A DNA stretch of 10,475 nt from CAXRGH01 sp964230195 (lineage in GTDB: Bacteria > Pseudomonadota > Gammaproteobacteria > Enterobacterales > Alteromonadaceae), in assembly GCA_964230195.1 (NCBI GenBank), contig CAXRGH010000148.1:1-10475 (forward strand), written 5' to 3'. Numbering within the stretch: position 1 is the stretch's first letter; each line of letters starts with the position of its first letter. Shown here piece after piece: positions 7,140-10,475 of this stretch. A program made the position numbers and the translations under genes. The notes below the pieces were generated by a model that had not been told where the DNA came from, did not search any database, and saw only the letters and a program-made list of their open reading frames with translations.

Positions 7140-8855
7140 ATGAAACCAAAACACTCCATCCCCCATGCGATTGCACAAAGAATGTTTCTTGCATTCGAGC
7201 GGAGTTTTACAGTTTTTACTCATCTAACGCGTGAAGCCAAAACCGCATTTGAGCAGAACGACTGGGAAAATCTTAATTGCATCTCAGACCAACGGTTTGA
7301 CGTGTATGAAGATAATTTATGTGATGCGGTAGCTCTGTGTACAAAAGCATTAAACAGTGACACATGTGGTTTAAACTTCTGGAGTGAATTAAAAACAGAA
7401 TACCAAAAGTTGCTGCCTCATCACCCTCAATTTGAACTGGCAGAGACATTTTATAACTCAGTAGTTGGACGTGTAAGTCAGCATACCCTGCTCAATAACG
7501 ACGATATGTTCATGCACTCAACACGTTGCCATCTTCCCGGCTACCGACGACAACAAATCTTGCATCAAATCGCTCCGTTAGACAGCCCGTTAGAAACCAT
7601 TCAACAATTACACGAGGTATTTTATTGGGATGCACCTTTCGTTAATTTGTCCCGTGATACAAAGCGTATTATCTCTGCGTTCAAGCGATCTATGGGGGTA
7701 AAAAAATGGTCTAAGATTTATTCCATTGATGTGCTTCGGTCTGTCTTCTATCGAAATCGGCAAGCTTTTATTGTTGGCAGAGTCTGCCACGAGCACAACA
7801 CAACGCCATTTGTGGTTGCTCTATGCAAAAGAGATGATGGGGCAATATTTCTCGATGCTGTACTTCTCAACAAGCGTTATATCAGTGCATTATTCGGTTT
7901 CGCTCGTTCGTCGTTTCTTGTAGATACCCCATGTCCTGCCGAGACCGTTTGGTTTTTAAGGACCATTTTGAACAATAAACCTGCACATGAGTTATATAGT
8001 GCATTAGGGTATTACAAACATGGAAAGACCGAGTTTTACCGAAGTTTTAATGAACATATAAACCAAAGCCGTGAGCAATTTGAACTCACCCCAGGCATTC
8101 CTGGATTAGTGATGGCTGTATTTCACTTTCCTTCTTATCCTGTGGTATTCAAACTGATCAGAGATGAATTTCCCGAAAGCAAACCATTTGATCGAAGCCA
8201 TGTTGAAAGTCGCTACCGTTTAATCAAGCGACACGACAAAGTAGGCCGCATGGCCGATACCAGTGAATATATTAACTTTCAATTACCTTTAGATAGAATT
8301 AGTGACGCTGCCCTTAACGAGTTAAAAGAAACATGTAGCAAACAACTACTCATTGTGGGCAATACGCTGACCATAAAGCATTTGTATATTGAAAGAAAAA
8401 TGACACCTCTCAATTTATACCTCCAACAACCTCACTCCCCGAAAACCTTAAGAGAAATCATCGATGATTTAGGCGCGACAATTAAAGATATCGGGAGGGC
8501 TCAACTGTTCCCTGGTGATATGTTACAAAAAAATTTTGGGGTTACCAGACATCATCGCGTCCTCTTCTACGACTATGATGAAATTACTCCATTAAATGAT
8601 CGGTATTTTCGTCCATTACCGGATATGTCGGATCCCTTTGCTGCTGATGGGTTATCGGTTGGTCCTGAAGATGTGTTTCCAGAACAGTTCAAGCATTTCA
8701 TTGTGACTCATCCTGACCACAAGGCGTTATTGCAAGCCATGCACCCAGAAATTTTTGATTATCAGTTCTGGCGGAGATTACAGAAAGAGTCAAAACAGGG
8801 AGCTATATCACATGTACTTCCGTACCCCGGTAGTATTCGCTATCCACAAGATTAA
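7140..8855 (+). CDS. aceK: Isocitrate dehydrogenase kinase/phosphatase
   Basis: AceK phosphorylates and dephosphorylates isocitrate dehydrogenase in the cytoplasm, sending isocitrate to the glyoxylate bypass or the TCA cycle. At 571 residues it is close to the E. coli protein (578). The N-terminal regulatory half (1-310) carries LLPHHPQFELAETFYNSV (91-108) and FGFARSSFLV (252-261). The kinase half has the nucleotide loop PGIPGLVM (318-325), VFKLIRDEF with Lys338, RMADTSEY with Asp373 (the counterpart of E. coli Asp371, needed for phosphatase activity), HLYIERKMTPLN (414-425), FPGDMLQKNFGVTRH with Asp460 and Asn465, and FYDYDEI with Asp478 and Asp480. All key residues appear intact, so both activities are expected. 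An in-frame TGA at 7119-7121 rules out a longer start. Unlike the enteric aceBAK arrangement, it is not preceded by isocitrate lyase or malate synthase here. The next gene follows after 69 bases in the same direction. Confidence 0.97.
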   Translation: MKPKHSIPHAIAQRMFLAFERSFTVFTHLTREAKTAFEQNDWENLNCISDQRFDVYEDNLCDAVALCTKALNSDTCGLNFWSELKTEYQKLLPHHPQFELAETFYNSVVGRVSQHTLLNNDDMFMHSTRCHLPGYRRQQILHQIAPLDSPLETIQQLHEVFYWDAPFVNLSRDTKRIISAFKRSMGVKKWSKIYSIDVLRSVFYRNRQAFIVGRVCHEHNTTPFVVALCKRDDGAIFLDAVLLNKRYISALFGFARSSFLVDTPCPAETVWFLRTILNNKPAHELYSALGYYKHGKTEFYRSFNEHINQSREQFELTPGIPGLVMAVFHFPSYPVVFKLIRDEFPESKPFDRSHVESRYRLIKRHDKVGRMADTSEYINFQLPLDRISDAALNELKETCSKQLLIVGNTLTIKHLYIERKMTPLNLYLQQPHSPKTLREIIDDLGATIKDIGRAQLFPGDMLQKNFGVTRHHRVLFYDYDEITPLNDRYFRPLPDMSDPFAADGLSVGPEDVFPEQFKHFIVTHPDHKALLQAMHPEIFDYQFWRRLQKESKQGAISHVLPYPGSIRYPQD

Positions 8856-8924
8856 ATAATAAAACCCTTTCATTTATTCCAGACGGATATATCATAGACG
8901 CAATATTCAGATCGAGAATTCATT

Positions 8925-9989
8925 ATGTCCTGGACTCACAACGCGATAGCAAAGATAGAGGCTGACTTTCAGCGCTCTGCGGATACCCATATGATTAAAG
9001 TGGACATGCCTGCTTTACCAGATATCCACCTCTATTTAAAAGACGAGTCGACTCATCCTACCGGCAGCCTAAAACACCGATTAGCGCGCTCGCTGTTTCT
9101 TTATGGGTTATGTAATGGAAATATAAATCAACACACAACCATTGTAGAGGCTTCGTCAGGAAGCACGGCCGTTTCTGAGGCCTATTTTGCGAGGCTACTC
9201 GGATTGCGTTTTATTGCCGTTGTTCCAAAAACTACGAGTCAGGAAAAGGTCGACAAGATCGCTTTTTATGGTGGTGAATGCCATTTTGTTGAAGCTCACG
9301 ATATTTATGAACAGGCAGCCAAACTAGCCCACGAACTTAACGGCTATTACATGGATCAATTCACTTTCGCAGAGCGTGTTACTGATTGGCGTGGAAATAA
9401 CAACATTGCTGAGTCTATTTTCCAACAAATGGAAAAAGAGCCGTACCCTGAGCCGACATGGGTTGTTGTCAGTGCAGGAACTGGCGGAACATCTGCAACC
9501 ATAGGTCGCTACATTCGATATACTCAAAAGTCGAGTCTATTGTGCGTACCTGATCCAGAAAATTCAGTTTTCTATGATTACTATCAGCAACATGATAGCA
9601 CCCTCACATCCACCAAAGGATCTCGGATTGAGGGGATCGGGCGTCCCCGTGTTGAACCGTCATTTGTCAGTCAAGTGGTGGACCGAATGGAACGTATCCC
9701 AGATAAAGCGTCATTTGCCGCCATGATACAACTGTCGGAATTGCTGCAACGAAAAGTGGGCGGTTCAACTGGTACTAACTTTTATTGCGCCTGTATGTTG
9801 ATGGCTGAAATGGCTGCTAAAGGCCAAAAAGGGAGTATAGTGTCTATGATCTGTGACAGCGGTGAACGCTACAAGAACACGTATCACAACCCTCAATGGT
9901 TGAACCAACACGTCGGGGATTTGGGTGACTACATTCAGCAACTTGACTCGTTTTATCATTCAGGTTCGTGGGCAAATGACTGCCCTTAG
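8925..9989 (+). CDS. PLP-dependent cysteine synthase-superfamily enzyme, Cds1-like (probable L-cysteine desulfhydrase)
   Basis: This is a 354-residue fold-type-II PLP enzyme, presumably cytoplasmic, with no signal peptide. Its N-terminal signature LKDESTHPTGSLKHRLARS (38-55) places the PLP lysine at Lys50. EASSGSTAVSEAYFA (74-88) replaces the asparagine-loop sequence usual in O-acetylserine sulfhydrylases, and SAGTGGTSATIGRYI (182-196) is the phosphate-binding loop. DQFTFAERVTDWRGNNNIAESI and SRIEGIGRPRVEPSF follow. From memory this pattern agrees closely with the mycobacterial Cds1 (Rv3684) type, which degrades L-cysteine to sulfide, pyruvate and ammonia, so a generic label of cysteine synthase may be misleading. 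The start ATG 8925 has GAGAA upstream at about seven bases. No terminator is visible in the 69-base gap after aceK, so cotranscription is possible. The family is secure; the exact reaction is inferred. Confidence 0.85.
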   Translation: MSWTHNAIAKIEADFQRSADTHMIKVDMPALPDIHLYLKDESTHPTGSLKHRLARSLFLYGLCNGNINQHTTIVEASSGSTAVSEAYFARLLGLRFIAVVPKTTSQEKVDKIAFYGGECHFVEAHDIYEQAAKLAHELNGYYMDQFTFAERVTDWRGNNNIAESIFQQMEKEPYPEPTWVVVSAGTGGTSATIGRYIRYTQKSSLLCVPDPENSVFYDYYQQHDSTLTSTKGSRIEGIGRPRVEPSFVSQVVDRMERIPDKASFAAMIQLSELLQRKVGGSTGTNFYCACMLMAEMAAKGQKGSIVSMICDSGERYKNTYHNPQWLNQHVGDLGDYIQQLDSFYHSGSWANDCP

Positions 9990-9992
9990 CAC

Positions 9993-10022
9993 TTAAGGTA
10001 GAAGGTACGTAAGTCAACCTTA
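9993..10022 (+). other. Weak stem-loop after the desulfhydrase-like gene
   Basis: TAAGGT (9994-9999) can pair with ACCTTA (10017-10022) across 17 bases. A second small stem, GGGCA/TGCCC (9970-9985), covers the last codons of the gene. Neither is followed by a uridine run, so neither is a convincing intrinsic terminator. The rest of the 114-base gap to the next gene has a widely spaced GCTATC/GATAGC pair (10023-10028, 10068-10073) and no clear promoter. Confidence 0.2.
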
Positions 10023-10103
10023 GCTATCAATCATCGTCATTTACGTTCGCATTTACTCGCATCTTTAGATAGCATAAGTCGAGTTTAAATAAGGGAAGTT
10101 GTT

Positions 10104-10475
10104 ATGCGTGTTTTTGTTTTTTTTGCCTGTCTTATATTTGCCAATGTTGGGGCCGTAGCGAGTCAAGGAAGCCAAAAGCACATCAAGATTGTCCATCCAC
10201 AAAAATCAATTACTGTGGAATTGGCAGAAACTTACGATGAGCGTGCATTAGGTCTCATGTTTAGAGATTCACTTTGCGCTGAATGCGGTATGCTATTCAC
10301 TTTTGAGGCACCGCGCCAAGTCGCATTTTGGATGAGAAACACCTATATACCCCTCGACATTGCCTACATTGACGCATCAGGCAAAATTGTAATGATTGCA
10401 GCATTAGAGCCACTTTCAGAACAAAGTGTGAAGTCACCGCCTGGGGTCAAATACGCATTAGAAATGAATCGCGGG
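10104..10475 (+). CDS. Exported DUF192 family protein, 3' end cut by window edge
   Basis: The window holds the first 124 codons of an ORF still open at its end. The start ATG 10104 follows AAGGGAAG (10091-10098) by five bases. Residues 1-19 are a signal peptide (MRVFVFFACLIFANVGAVA) with likely cleavage after AVA19. The mature part shows the DUF192 core: ERALGLMFRDSL (46-57), GMLFTF (62-67), VAFWMRNTYIPLDIAYID (73-90) and PPGVKYALEMNRG (112-124). DUF192 proteins of this size are usually about 150-170 residues, so perhaps 20-40 residues are missing. No biochemical function is firmly established for the family, to my knowledge. Cys58 and Cys61 form a CxxC where many relatives have acidic residues. 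It lies in the same direction as aceK and the desulfhydrase-like gene, but the 114-base gap and its own strong ribosome binding site allow separate transcription. Confidence 0.93.
   Translation, partial: MRVFVFFACLIFANVGAVASQGSQKHIKIVHPQKSITVELAETYDERALGLMFRDSLCAECGMLFTFEAPRQVAFWMRNTYIPLDIAYIDASGKIVMIAALEPLSEQSVKSPPGVKYALEMNRG

Noticed and set aside
7040..7234. 64-codon plus-strand ORF starting upstream of aceK and overlapping its first codons in another frame.
   Set aside because: No ribosome binding site, no recognisable protein, Cys- and Asn-rich composition, and it runs across the aceK promoter region and start.
9970..9985. GGGCA/TGCCC hairpin as terminator of the desulfhydrase-like gene.
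   Set aside because: The stem is only five pairs, lies inside the coding region and has no uridine run after it.

Overview
The window looks like chromosomal DNA from a gammaproteobacterium, probably a marine Alteromonadales-type organism. Four observations support this: moderate GC by eye; a bifunctional 820-residue aspartokinase-homoserine dehydrogenase inside a thrL-thrA-thrB-thrC operon controlled by a Thr/Ile leader peptide; an isocitrate dehydrogenase kinase/phosphatase (AceK); and an exported S9-family prolyl-oligopeptidase-like enzyme of a kind common in that group. The genus is an inference. I see no transposase, integrase, phage gene, CRISPR array, tRNA or rRNA.

Layout, minus-strand block (6967 down to 1). 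An exported S9-family serine peptidase (6967-5015) is followed by a 333-base gap that holds the control region of the threonine operon. The operon reads leftwards: leader peptide thrL (4681-4583), antiterminator/terminator switch (4599-4531), thrA (4470-2008), thrB (1999-1046) and thrC (1049 to the window edge, 3' end missing). The genes are packed tightly. The thrA stop codon lies inside the thrB ribosome binding site, and thrB and thrC overlap by four bases (GTGA). thrA and thrC start with GTG. ThrA carries out the first and third steps from aspartate, ThrB phosphorylates homoserine, and ThrC makes threonine. The intervening aspartate-semialdehyde dehydrogenase is not in the window.

Layout, plus-strand block (7140 to 10475). 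Divergent from the peptidase, and separated from it by 172 bases, is aceK (7140-8855), here without aceB or aceA immediately next to it. It is followed after 69 bases by a fold-type-II PLP enzyme of the cysteine synthase superfamily that most resembles Cds1-type L-cysteine desulfhydrases (8925-9989). After another 114 bases comes an exported DUF192 protein (10104 onwards, cut by the window edge).

Most of the window is well-understood core metabolism. The parts that deserve a second look are the threonine attenuator, which can be read almost base by base; the cluster of short repeats pressed against the aceK start codon, where no Shine-Dalgarno is visible; the aceK plus desulfhydrase-like pairing; and a CxxC motif in the DUF192 protein. 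I did not find a convincing new multi-gene system.
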